Positions 1-6,459 of a DNA stretch of 6,459 nucleotides are shown in pieces. Origin of the DNA: Gammaproteobacteria bacterium (GTDB lineage: Bacteria; Pseudomonadota; Gammaproteobacteria; Steroidobacterales; Woeseiaceae); contig JAOUNK010000197.1 in the NCBI GenBank assembly GCA_029881015.1, positions 1-6,459 of the forward strand. The letters run 5' to 3'. The notes beneath the pieces were generated by a model. That model saw nothing but the letters and a program-made list of their open reading frames with translations. It did no database searches and was not told the DNA's origin. The position numbers were made by a program, and so were the translations under genes. Each line of letters begins with the position of its first letter. Within the stretch, counting starts at the first letter, position 1.

Positions 1-15
1 GGTAACGACACAGGC

Positions 16-1668
16 TTATTCCTGCTCGACCCAGGTATTGACGCCCGCTGTCTCGGTGAGTGAGTCGGTCCAGAGGTAGCCGTCGGTCCACAGGTAGCCA
101 TCGGTCCACAGGTAGCCATCGGTCCACAGGTAGCCATCGGTCCAGAGGTAGCCATTGGCACCGACGCTCCCATCGGTCCACAGGTAGCCGTCTGTCCACA
201 GATAGCCGTCCGTCCAGATGTAACCGTCAGTCCACAGGTAGCCGTCTGTCCACAGATAACCATCGGTCCACAAGTAGCCGTCCAGGCCCATTATGTAGTA
301 GTTGCCGTTCTCATCGACATTGGCGCGGCCGCCGTAGTGACGCTGGCCGGTAATGTCCATATCGATGTCGAGACCGCGGTTGGCGCAGTCTGTTGCCGTG
401 CCATGCACTGCATCGTAGGCACTGATCATTCCCGCACCCTGCTGGAATACGCTGTAGGCAAGCCGGCCGTTGTCATCAACCGCCGGTTTCGCGGACGCCA
501 TGAGACGGCATTTGACGTCGTCAGGCGTCAGCCAGGGCTCGGCTTCCAGCAACAAAGCGGCCACGCCACTGACGACGGCTGTCGACTGCGACGTGCCCGA
601 CATCGTGAAATACTCCTTGTCCTTATGCCTGAACTCGGGGTGAGCGGTGGACAACGAACCGTGCGGCGGCATCCAGCCAAGCATGTGGCCGCCTGGCGCC
701 GTGATTTCAGGTTTTACAAACCCTTCGGCTGTCGGACCGGCGGAAGAGAACGAAGCCAGAATATCGTCCGACGCATCGCCCGGCGTGTAATTGTCCGACA
801 TGGCGCCAACCGTGATCACATACGGGTTGTTGCCGGGCACGCCGATGGTCATCGGGTCAGGACCTGTGTTGCCTGCGGAAGCGACCACTACGATGCCGGC
901 CCGCCACGCGGCCATGACGGCCTGGTTGATCGGATCGTCCCAATAGTGGGACCGTGGGGTCGCGCTGAACGACATGTTCAGGATGCGGATGTTGTACGTG
1001 TTCTTGTGGGAGACGATCCAGTCGATGCCCCTGATGACGTCAATATAGCTGCCGGTGCCATCGCCCTGGAAGGCCCTTACCGCAACCAGGTTCGCGTTCG
1101 GGGCGACGCCCTGGAAGTTGCCCTGCTTCGTACGATCGCTGCTCATCGCGATCGCCGTGATATGCGTTCCGTGACCACTGAAGTCGTCGAGATCTACTTT
1201 GTAGTCGTGCCCGTCTCGAACCGCATCGTACTGCGCCAGGATACGCATGTCCTGATTGCCAGTGTACTGCAGCGCGCTCTTTTTCCAGAGGCCGGTATCC
1301 AGCACAGCAATGGTGACACCGTCACCGTCGATACCTTCCCGGTGGAGTTGGTTCGCGCCAATCAGGGTCGGGTAGAATGTCTCCTCCACATCTCCCGCAA
1401 CCTTCACGGTCTCATCGCGAAACAGCTTGATATTCTTGTAGGAAGACTGGAGCATCTCAACCTGCTCCGCTGAAAGCGTCGCACCGACAGCCTGGATGAT
1501 GTTCAGTTCGTCAGTGACTTCGCCACCGACAAGGCGCACAGCGGTAGTCATTGACTCGGCCGAATCACCCTGCAAGATGTACGAAGTTGTGGTCGGTGCC
1601 TGAGGCTGGCTCATGCCAAGCGCGAGGCAAGCGATGGCGAGTACTGTGAATGCTGTCCTGAGTATCAT
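16..1668 (-). CDS. Secreted subtilisin-like (S8) serine protease with C-terminal GYLWTD hexapeptide repeats
   Basis: Predicted exported endopeptidase of 550 residues. Residues 1-24 look like a Sec signal peptide (Arg4, then a hydrophobic core). Residues 28-90 resemble an I9 inhibitor/chaperone propeptide. The S8 domain spans about 110-425 with the full triad: Asp124 (VLDTG), His166 (GHGTH), Ser360 (MSGTS), and oxyanion Asn267 (SAGNTGP). After Ser360 the usual SMASPH is replaced by SQSTAV. A linker (430-463) rich in Asp/Asn/Gly leads to twelve 6-residue units (464-535) and a short acidic tail ending EQE. No membrane anchor or known sorting domain follows the repeats. This ATG is chosen because the next Met (19) would destroy the signal peptide. 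The Shine-Dalgarno sequence is weak. The gene is separated by 527 bases from the upstream operon and probably has its own promoter. Family assignment is secure. The substrate and the role of the tail are unknown. Confidence 0.96.
   Translation of the reverse strand: MILRTAFTVLAIACLALGMSQPQAPTTTSYILQGDSAESMTTAVRLVGGEVTDELNIIQAVGATLSAEQVEMLQSSYKNIKLFRDETVKVAGDVEETFYPTLIGANQLHREGIDGDGVTIAVLDTGLWKKSALQYTGNQDMRILAQYDAVRDGHDYKVDLDDFSGHGTHITAIAMSSDRTKQGNFQGVAPNANLVAVRAFQGDGTGSYIDVIRGIDWIVSHKNTYNIRILNMSFSATPRSHYWDDPINQAVMAAWRAGIVVVASAGNTGPDPMTIGVPGNNPYVITVGAMSDNYTPGDASDDILASFSSAGPTAEGFVKPEITAPGGHMLGWMPPHGSLSTAHPEFRHKDKEYFTMSGTSQSTAVVSGVAALLLEAEPWLTPDDVKCRLMASAKPAVDDNGRLAYSVFQQGAGMISAYDAVHGTATDCANRGLDIDMDITGQRHYGGRANVDENGNYYIMGLDGYLWTDGYLWTDGYLWTDGYIWTDGYLWTDGYLWTDGSVGANGYLWTDGYLWTDGYLWTDGYLWTDGYLWTDSLTETAGVNTWVEQE
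64..279 (-). repeat. Twelve in-frame 18-bp tandem repeats encoding GYLWTD
   Basis: Exactly 216 bases of period 18, lying in the 3' end of the protease gene. Read with the gene, the units are six GYLWTD-type hexapeptides (one has Ile for Leu, 208-225), one degenerate unit GSVGAN (154-171) that keeps the register, then five perfect GYLWTD units. The C-terminal five use nearly the same codons. Units at 100-117 and 118-135 are identical to each other and to the one at 172-189 beyond the degenerate unit. The N-terminal six vary at many synonymous sites. Each unit supplies one Tyr, one Trp and one Asp, so the tail is regular, aromatic and acidic. Because the unit is a multiple of three, copy-number change would alter tail length without shifting the frame. 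Confidence 0.97.
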
Positions 1669-1684
1669 GACTGCGTCTTGGGTT

Positions 1685-1723
1685 TGTTTGCTGGTTGAAA
1701 TGTTGAGCCTATTTCAACAAACA
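1685..1723 (-). promoter_or_regulatory. Inverted repeat / possible 5'-UTR hairpin before the protease start
   Basis: GTTGAAAT (1694-1701) and ATTTCAAC (1711-1718) form an 8-bp perfect inverted repeat with a 9-base loop. Outside a 4-base bulge the pairing resumes for 5 bp (1685-1689 with 1719-1723). In the protease transcript this hairpin would end 16 bases before the ATG, close to where the ribosome binds, and it has no U-run after it. It may be a leader hairpin that tunes translation or stability, or a DNA operator. The pairing is seen; the function is inferred. Confidence 0.35.
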
Positions 1724-1770
1724 CCGGGACTTTCCGGAGGTGCGAGGCTGGCGCTTGTTCCGGGCAATAG

Positions 1771-1786
1771 TGTGACCCGGGTCACA
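1771..1786. promoter_or_regulatory. Candidate CRP/FNR-superfamily operator (perfect TGTGA-N6-TCACA palindrome)
   Basis: TGTGACCCGGGTCACA is a perfect 16-bp palindrome. Both half-sites and the 6-bp spacing match the CRP consensus core TGTGA-N6-TCACA. Its centre is about 110 bp upstream of the protease ATG, within the promoter region, so cAMP-CRP (or a homologue such as Vfr or Clp) is the likely binder. No promoter hexamers can be placed with confidence, so activation versus repression cannot be decided. The flanks are not as AT-rich as the best E. coli sites. The match is seen in the sequence; the regulator and its effect are inferred. Confidence 0.55.
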
Positions 1787-2195
1787 TAACGGCCGTGTAA
1801 AATTTAGCGAATCGAGGCGCGAATCGCATCGCGTCACAGTACGACCGCTTCCCGAGGCGATTGTGCCTATCGTTTAATCACCCTAAGCCGCTCGGCGAAA
1901 GCACTCGTTATGCAAACCGCCACAACGCTGGGGCAAGCGAATACTCCCCTGATCCGGCAATTGAATGAGCCGCCCCTTCGGTGAATCCTTTGCCAACGAA
2001 AGGTGCGTACACGCTTTGCCAGGGTGAGGCCGGTGCGGTCAGAACTTCCGTTAGGCCGGCGGTTGCGACGTGCCGGCTGAATCTCTCGCGGATTTATGCG
2101 ACAAGATTGGAATTCGCCACAGACAGGTGGCGTTAGACGCTTTTTCAGAGCGGAAATCTACAGACAAAACGCGGGGCATGAAGGCCGGTTTGCGA

Positions 2196-3773
2196 TCAGT
2201 TGGCCGCCGTGTATTGCATCGATCGAATGGACTTGAGCACCGCCCCCGGATCGACTTGCCGATCCGATATCACAGACACCGTATGCGCCCGCTCTGCAGC
2301 GGTCAGCGGATCGGCATGCTGGCGCTGATACTCCAGCACCATTGCGTCGGCCTCCGACGCGTCGTCTCCGCTCGCGGCTCTTTGTCGCAGGCGTCGCACC
2401 AACTCATCGTGGTCTGCACTGACATCGACCCACACGACCGGGACCCCCTTGCGTTCCGCCAACGCTTCCAGCACTCGGCGGTTCTGGCGCAGAAGAAACG
2501 ACGCATCGGCAATGACACTGAATCCTGCGTCAATCAAGCCATCAACGATGTCCATCATCGACGCGTAGACATCTGCCCTGGCGCGCGCGGTGTAAGCCCC
2601 GTGGCCCGGCCGCGACGGGCCGCTGGATAACCCGGCGTGCGCCAGGTGCTGTTGGCGAACGACATCGCTGCGTACCCTGACCGCAGGCAGCTCCCCCATC
2701 AACTGCGTCGACAGCCAGGTCTTTCCCGATCCCGAAAACCCGTGCATGCCGATGATGCTGGGCGGCGGCTGTCTGATCCATCGAATGGCCACGGCGAGAT
2801 GGTGTTTCAGCCGCGACAGCTCTTCTGTGCGCCCCACCGCTTCGCGCCGCTCGCCAAGCCTGATGGCGGCAACCTTGGCGCGAATCATGCTGTGGTACAC
2901 GAAGTACAGGCCAAACAGCGACATCCCCGCATAGTCGTGCGTACATTCGAGATACCGGTTCACGAGTACGCTGGCAAGATCCTGCCGCGCACGAGCAACA
3001 AGGTCCATTGCGAGAAAGGCAATGTCGCTGATAACGTCAATGTTCCGCAACGCCGGGCTGAATTCAACGCAGTCAAAAGCAACGATTCCGGATGGCAAGC
3101 GGACAAGATTCCTGAGATGCAGGTCGCCGTGGCACTCGCGCACGAACCCGTCCCTGTGTCGTTCGATCAACGTGCCTTCAAGATCGTGCAGCGACTGCAC
3201 CGTCCATTCGCGAATGCGATGCGTGATCTTCAGATCGGCGACCGCAATGGTTGGCGGAAAGTTGTCGAGTTGCGGTCGACCAATCTGCTGCAGGGTCTCC
3301 CGAGCGCCAACGAAGTCATCCCTGGCCGCCTTCTCGTGAAGAGCAGCGATCGTCACCGCCAGATCGCGCATGTCTTTCTCGTCCACCAGGCCTTCATCGA
3401 GTTGCCGGTCAAGTTGGGCGGACTGCCTGAATTGATGCATCTTCAGGGCATACTCGATCGCCCTGCCCTCACCACCGACTACCGGATGTTCTTCACTGCC
3501 GCAGATTGGCACGACATCGAGATAAAGCTGCGGCGCCGTGCGCCGGTTGAGCCGCAACTCTTCCTCGCAAAAATGTCGGCGTCGCTGCAGCGTACTGAAG
3601 TCGAGGAAATCCAGTTTGACGGACTTCTTTATCTTGTATGCGTAGGTGCCGGTGAGGATCACCCAGGAGATATGCGTTTCAAGCACTTCGACAGGCGCCA
3701 CAGGATGCGGGTAGGCCTCGGGCTTCGACAGCGAAGCGATTAGCATTGACTGCCTGGTCGATCTATCGGCCAT
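2196..3773 (-). CDS. Bifunctional aminoglycoside-phosphotransferase-like / AAA P-loop kinase-like protein
   Basis: Predicted cytoplasmic protein of 525 residues with two phosphotransfer folds. The N-terminal half is a protein-kinase/APH-like domain. It has a TYAYKIKK strand near Lys48, a conserved EEEL helix (70-73), the catalytic-loop motif HGDLHLRN (215-222) with Asp217 as the expected base, and Asp234 in DCVEF as the metal-binding position. The C-terminal half (about 338-525) is a P-loop kinase-like domain with Walker A GFSGSGKT (345-352), an RSD motif (368-370) and IADASF (421-426). This order and length match the family annotated as bifunctional aminoglycoside phosphotransferase/ATP-binding protein (COG2187 plus COG0645). 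Substrates of that family are not established, and drug resistance should not be assumed. The start is fixed by the TAATG overlap with the ATPase stop and by GAAAGG nine bases upstream. A longer in-frame reading toward 3974 lies inside the ATPase gene and is not supported. Confidence 0.93.
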   Translation of the reverse strand: MADRSTRQSMLIASLSKPEAYPHPVAPVEVLETHISWVILTGTYAYKIKKSVKLDFLDFSTLQRRRHFCEEELRLNRRTAPQLYLDVVPICGSEEHPVVGGEGRAIEYALKMHQFRQSAQLDRQLDEGLVDEKDMRDLAVTIAALHEKAARDDFVGARETLQQIGRPQLDNFPPTIAVADLKITHRIREWTVQSLHDLEGTLIERHRDGFVRECHGDLHLRNLVRLPSGIVAFDCVEFSPALRNIDVISDIAFLAMDLVARARQDLASVLVNRYLECTHDYAGMSLFGLYFVYHSMIRAKVAAIRLGERREAVGRTEELSRLKHHLAVAIRWIRQPPPSIIGMHGFSGSGKTWLSTQLMGELPAVRVRSDVVRQQHLAHAGLSSGPSRPGHGAYTARARADVYASMMDIVDGLIDAGFSVIADASFLLRQNRRVLEALAERKGVPVVWVDVSADHDELVRRLRQRAASGDDASEADAMVLEYQRQHADPLTAAERAHTVSVISDRQVDPGAVLKSIRSMQYTAAN

Positions 3774-6451
3774 TAGTCGCTGCCTTTCGACCGGAGTCTC
3801 GTGCTGACGAACCTCACGGCTGGCGAGGCCGCCAGGGGCACCAGGCTGGCTGTGGTGATCAACAACCATCCAGCCATGCCCGGGTCCGACAGTTTCATGA
3901 TGTCTCGCAGTACCGGTAAATAGACCGCGGCAAGCACGAGCACAACGCATAGCATTAGCGCCATCCAGATCCACTTGTTACGCGTGATTTCATTATTTAC
4001 GAGTTGCCTGAGGTTGCCGCGCATATTGAATACGTGCCAAAGCTGCGCGAATGCCAGGGTACAGAATGCAACCGTCATGGATTTGAGGTAGTCAAACCCC
4101 AGGACGGTCAGGGAAATCGCCATCGCCGCAAGAACGATGCAGGCCATGACCGCGCCGTACAGCCCGATCTCGACCCAGTGGCGACGCATCAGGATTCGTT
4201 CGCCTGAGGGTCTCGGCTTTTTCGTCATCAGGGATGTCCGTCCCGAACCCACGCCAAGCGCCAGCGCCGGAAAGACATCCGTGACGAGATTCAGGAACAG
4301 AATCTGCAGAGGCAACAGGGGTAACGGTGCCCCCGCGACAATGGCAAGACTGACGATAAGTACCTCACTGATATTGCAGGACAGGAGGTAAACAGCGAAC
4401 TTGCGAATATTCTCGAATATCGCTCGACCCTGCTCAATCGCCCCGACAATGGTGTTGAAGTCATCGTCCTGCAGGACCATTGCTGCTGCTTCCTTCGCAA
4501 CTGCCGTTCCACGCAAGCCCATCGCAATGCCGATATCTGCTTTCTTCAGCGCCGGCGCGTCGTTGACGCCATCTCCGGTCATCGCCACGACATGTTCGTG
4601 CCGCTGATACAGGTCGATCAGCTTCAACTTCTGCTCGGGTGTAACCCGCGAAAACACGCGGGCGGCAAGTAGCTCCTGGTCGTTGTTCTCCTCGAACAGG
4701 CGATCAACCACGTCACCGCCGAGAAACCGCCCGGCGTGATCTGCTTCGCCGGCAATGCCGATTTTCGCCGCAATGTTCCTGGCCGTCCGGGCATGATCAC
4801 CCGTGACCATCACCACCGATACACCGGCATCGTGACAACGCTTTATGGCATCGCCAATGCCCTCACGAGCCGGATCTTCGAGTCCGACGATGCCATGGAA
4901 CACAAGACCTGAGTAAGGGTCGGAATCGGGTGTAGAGACTGACTTGCCCGCAATCGCGATCGTGCGCAGGCCACGCCCACACAGGTGGTCCACCCGATCA
5001 GACCAGTCCCGTAGTTCCTTGTCGTCGAGTGGCTGCGTGCCGTCGCCCGTACGCACGACCTGGCAAAGCGGCAGAATTGCCTCCGGCGCGCCTTTCACCG
5101 CCACGATGTAACTACCATCGTGCGCGTGGACGGTTGCCATGCGTTTGCTATCGGGGTCGAACGCATCCTCATGGACCTCGGGCATCTGCTCCAGTAGTTT
5201 CTCGCGCCGGATGCCGCGACGCGCTGCGGCATCGAGCAATGCAACTTCGGTCGGATCGCCCACTGTGTCGGTGCCCGACTCGCCTGTTCGCTGCAATGTC
5301 GAATTGTTGCAGAGCGCCGCCATCGTCAGAAGTTCGTCGAGGAGCGCAGCACTGACCGAATCGACCGGTTCTTCCATTACGATATCATTCGCTCGCAACA
5401 ACACCGTGGTCACAGACATGCGATTCTCGGTCAATGTGCCAGTTTTGTCCGTCAGGATTACGCTCGTTGCGCCGAGGGTCTCAACAGCCGACAGCCTGGT
5501 AATCAGGGCATTGCGCTTCGCCATCCGCCACATGCCACGCCCCAACGCAATCGTGGCGACGATCGGCAGACCCTCGGGTATCGCTGCAACAGACAAGGCA
5601 ATCGCCACCTCAATGGCCAGGAATATATCGCGCCCGGCCAGAATGGCACCGATGGCGATGAGACCGCCGATAGCGATTACGGCCCATGCCAGCCGCCGGC
5701 CCAACGCATCCAGGCGCTTCTCCAAGGGAGTCTGCTGAGCTTCGGCGAGGCTCACCTGCTCGAAAATCTTCCCGAATTCAGTCCGCATGCCCGTACTGAC
5801 CACGACGCCCCGCCCGGAACCCCGGGTAATCGCGGTACCCTTGAAGACCATGTTGCGGCGCTCCATCACGACCGCATCGACCGGGATTGGATCCGTGTGC
5901 TTTTGTACCGGCAACGATTCGCCGGTTAGCGTCGACTCGTTTGCGTTGAGTTTTGCGGCCTCCAGCAGGCGTAGATCTGCAGGGACGAGATCACCTGCCT
6001 CGAGCACGACAATGTCGCCGGGCACCAGTTCCTCGGCCATTACGCGTCGCACTGCGCCTGCGCGCAGCAACACGCAGCTTACTCGCGCGAGCCGCCGCAG
6101 GGCTTCCATTGAACGCGTTGCGCGCCATTCGGTCAGAAACCCGATCGTTGAGTTAATCAGTATTACCGTAAAGATGGCCACGGCTTCCGCGAAGTCGGAG
6201 AACAGCAGAGCCAGTACGCCGGCCCCAACCAGCAGAACGATTACGACGCTTCTGAACTGATCGACCAGGATTGCGAGCAAGTGTCGTTGCTGCGCGACTC
6301 GAAACTGGTTACGTCCGTATTCGTGGCGGCGACTATGGGCTACATCGTCGTCGAGGCCGCGCGTAGCATCGACTGCCAGTTCCTGCAGTACGTCGTCAAC
6401 GCTCTTGCCCCAGGCCGACAACGAGCGATTCGATTGAGAAGTCACAGCCAT
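3773..6451 (-). CDS. P2-type cation-transporting (probably Ca2+) ATPase
   Basis: An 892-residue inner-membrane pump that uses ATP and an aspartyl-phosphate cycle to export cations. A cation-ATPase N-terminal domain (about 13-55) is followed by an actuator loop with TGES (176-179). Then come the phosphorylation motif DKTGT with Asp335, the nucleotide-domain KGAPE (453-457), TGD (550-552) and TGDGVND (625-631). Ten hydrophobic helices are visible: M1-M2 at 62-106, M3-M4 at 253-303, M5-M6 at 685-733 and M7-M10 at 760-879. Ion-site residues parallel SERCA: Glu293 in IPEGLP (M4), Asn693 and Glu696 (M5), and Asn721, Thr724 and Asp725 in NLVTD (M6). At the SERCA Glu908 position in M8 there appears to be Gln803, as in plasma-membrane Ca2+ pumps. 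Ca2+ is therefore the best guess, though Na+, Mn2+ or H+ are possible. GGAG lies only one base before the ATG, and the frame stays open to the window edge, so the true start could be slightly upstream. It is the first visible gene of a coupled pair. Confidence 0.93.
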   Translation of the reverse strand: MAVTSQSNRSLSAWGKSVDDVLQELAVDATRGLDDDVAHSRRHEYGRNQFRVAQQRHLLAILVDQFRSVVIVLLVGAGVLALLFSDFAEAVAIFTVILINSTIGFLTEWRATRSMEALRRLARVSCVLLRAGAVRRVMAEELVPGDIVVLEAGDLVPADLRLLEAAKLNANESTLTGESLPVQKHTDPIPVDAVVMERRNMVFKGTAITRGSGRGVVVSTGMRTEFGKIFEQVSLAEAQQTPLEKRLDALGRRLAWAVIAIGGLIAIGAILAGRDIFLAIEVAIALSVAAIPEGLPIVATIALGRGMWRMAKRNALITRLSAVETLGATSVILTDKTGTLTENRMSVTTVLLRANDIVMEEPVDSVSAALLDELLTMAALCNNSTLQRTGESGTDTVGDPTEVALLDAAARRGIRREKLLEQMPEVHEDAFDPDSKRMATVHAHDGSYIVAVKGAPEAILPLCQVVRTGDGTQPLDDKELRDWSDRVDHLCGRGLRTIAIAGKSVSTPDSDPYSGLVFHGIVGLEDPAREGIGDAIKRCHDAGVSVVMVTGDHARTARNIAAKIGIAGEADHAGRFLGGDVVDRLFEENNDQELLAARVFSRVTPEQKLKLIDLYQRHEHVVAMTGDGVNDAPALKKADIGIAMGLRGTAVAKEAAAMVLQDDDFNTIVGAIEQGRAIFENIRKFAVYLLSCNISEVLIVSLAIVAGAPLPLLPLQILFLNLVTDVFPALALGVGSGRTSLMTKKPRPSGERILMRRHWVEIGLYGAVMACIVLAAMAISLTVLGFDYLKSMTVAFCTLAFAQLWHVFNMRGNLRQLVNNEITRNKWIWMALMLCVVLVLAAVYLPVLRDIMKLSDPGMAGWLLITTASLVPLAASPAVRFVSTRLRSKGSD
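3783..3788 (-). promoter_or_regulatory. Ribosome-binding site of the kinase-like gene, inside the ATPase coding end
   Basis: GAAAGG on the minus strand lies nine bases before the ATG at 3773, within the last codons of the ATPase gene. With the TAATG stop/start overlap (3771-3775) it supports the 525-residue start over any longer reading and points to translational coupling of the two genes. Confidence 0.7.
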
Positions 6452-6459
6452 GCTCCGAG

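Larger units (their letters stand above)
1669..2195. other. Intergenic region: protease promoter side and end of the pump-kinase operon
   Basis: This 527-base stretch has no open frame with a plausible ribosome-binding site or recognisable protein. Flanking genes both read on the minus strand, so it should contain the 3' end of the ATPase-kinase transcript and the promoter and leader of the protease. The visible signals are a perfect CRP-type palindrome (1771-1786) and an interrupted inverted repeat near the protease start (1685-1723). There is also a GCCGGC inverted pair (2055-2060 and 2072-2077) without a following U-run. I could not find a convincing -35/-10 pair for the protease or a strong rho-independent terminator for the operon. 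Confidence 0.7.

Noticed and set aside
64..279. CRISPR array interpretation of the regular repeats
   Set aside because: The 18-bp units are contiguous without unique spacers and are in frame inside a protein-coding gene.
60..353. Plus-strand Ser/Arg/His-rich repetitive reading frame across the 18-bp repeats
   Set aside because: It is the antisense reading of the GYLWTD array. Synonymous changes in the protease frame alter this frame freely, and no ribosome-binding site supports it.
337..1473. Long plus-strand open frame opposite the protease
   Set aside because: It encodes no recognisable domain, is Arg/His/Val-rich as expected for an antisense shadow in GC-rich DNA, and lies entirely opposite a well-supported gene.
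1807..1826. Direct repeat GCGAATCG at 1807-1814 and 1819-1826
   Set aside because: Two copies of an 8-base word 12 bases apart may be chance. There is no third copy and no link to a known operator.
1910..1984. Possible 24-residue plus-strand small ORF in the intergenic region
   Set aside because: It has no ribosome-binding site, no recognisable sequence and no supporting promoter beyond a lone TAAAAT at 1798-1803.
2127..2146. GCGTTAGACGC followed by TTTTT on the plus strand
   Set aside because: The 4-bp stem with a 3-base loop is too short to be stable, and no plus-strand gene ends here.
2165..2191. Possible terminator after the kinase-like gene
   Set aside because: Only a 3-bp GGC/GCC core plus interrupted CAAAC/GTTTTG pairing is present, and the T-rich part lies in the stem. 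This is too weak to call as a rho-independent terminator.
2637..3743. Long plus-strand open frame opposite the kinase-like gene
   Set aside because: It is an antisense shadow with no domain motifs. The minus-strand frame carries intact HGDxHxxN and Walker A motifs.
3774..3974. Upstream extension of the kinase-like protein by 67 residues
   Set aside because: It lies in the overlapping out-of-frame 3' end of the ATPase and has no family similarity. The internal ATG has its own ribosome-binding site and the TAATG overlap.

Overview
The window holds three protein-coding genes, all on the minus strand, plus one 527-base intergenic region (1669-2195). In transcription order they are a P-type cation (probably Ca2+) ATPase (6451 to 3773), a fused aminoglycoside-phosphotransferase-like/AAA P-loop kinase (3773 to 2196), and a secreted subtilisin-like (S8) protease (1668 to 16). 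The sequence is fairly GC-rich and compactly coded. The two-domain kinase family is common in proteobacteria, and a perfect CRP-type operator core sits in front of the protease. Together these suggest a Gram-negative proteobacterium, plausibly a gammaproteobacterium. No rRNA or other taxonomic marker is present, so this is an inference.

Region 3773-6451: a full-length P2-type ATPase with ten predicted membrane helices and all catalytic signatures. Its M4, M5 and M6 residues match the calcium-binding residues of SERCA-type pumps. Its start lies 8 bases inside the window edge, so an earlier start cannot be excluded. Its TAA stop overlaps the ATG of the next gene (TAATG), and a GAAAGG ribosome-binding site for that gene lies inside the ATPase coding sequence. 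The pump and the kinase-like protein are therefore almost certainly one translationally coupled operon.

Region 1669-2195: no convincing gene. It must hold the end of the operon transcript and the promoter of the protease. It contains a perfect 16-bp palindrome matching the CRP/FNR-superfamily consensus TGTGA-N6-TCACA about 100 bp before the protease start. An interrupted 13-bp inverted repeat lies just upstream of the protease ATG.

Region 16-1668: an exported S8 protease with signal peptide, I9-like propeptide and an intact Asp/His/Ser triad. Its C-terminus is a tandem array of twelve hexapeptide units (consensus GYLWTD), eleven recognisable and one degenerate. The array is the most unusual element of the window. 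Codon-level variation shows one half is old and held by selection on the protein, while the other half looks recently duplicated or homogenised. No complete novel multi-gene system is visible. The best leads are the Trp/Asp-rich repeat tail, its likely CRP-type control, and the coupled pump-kinase pair.
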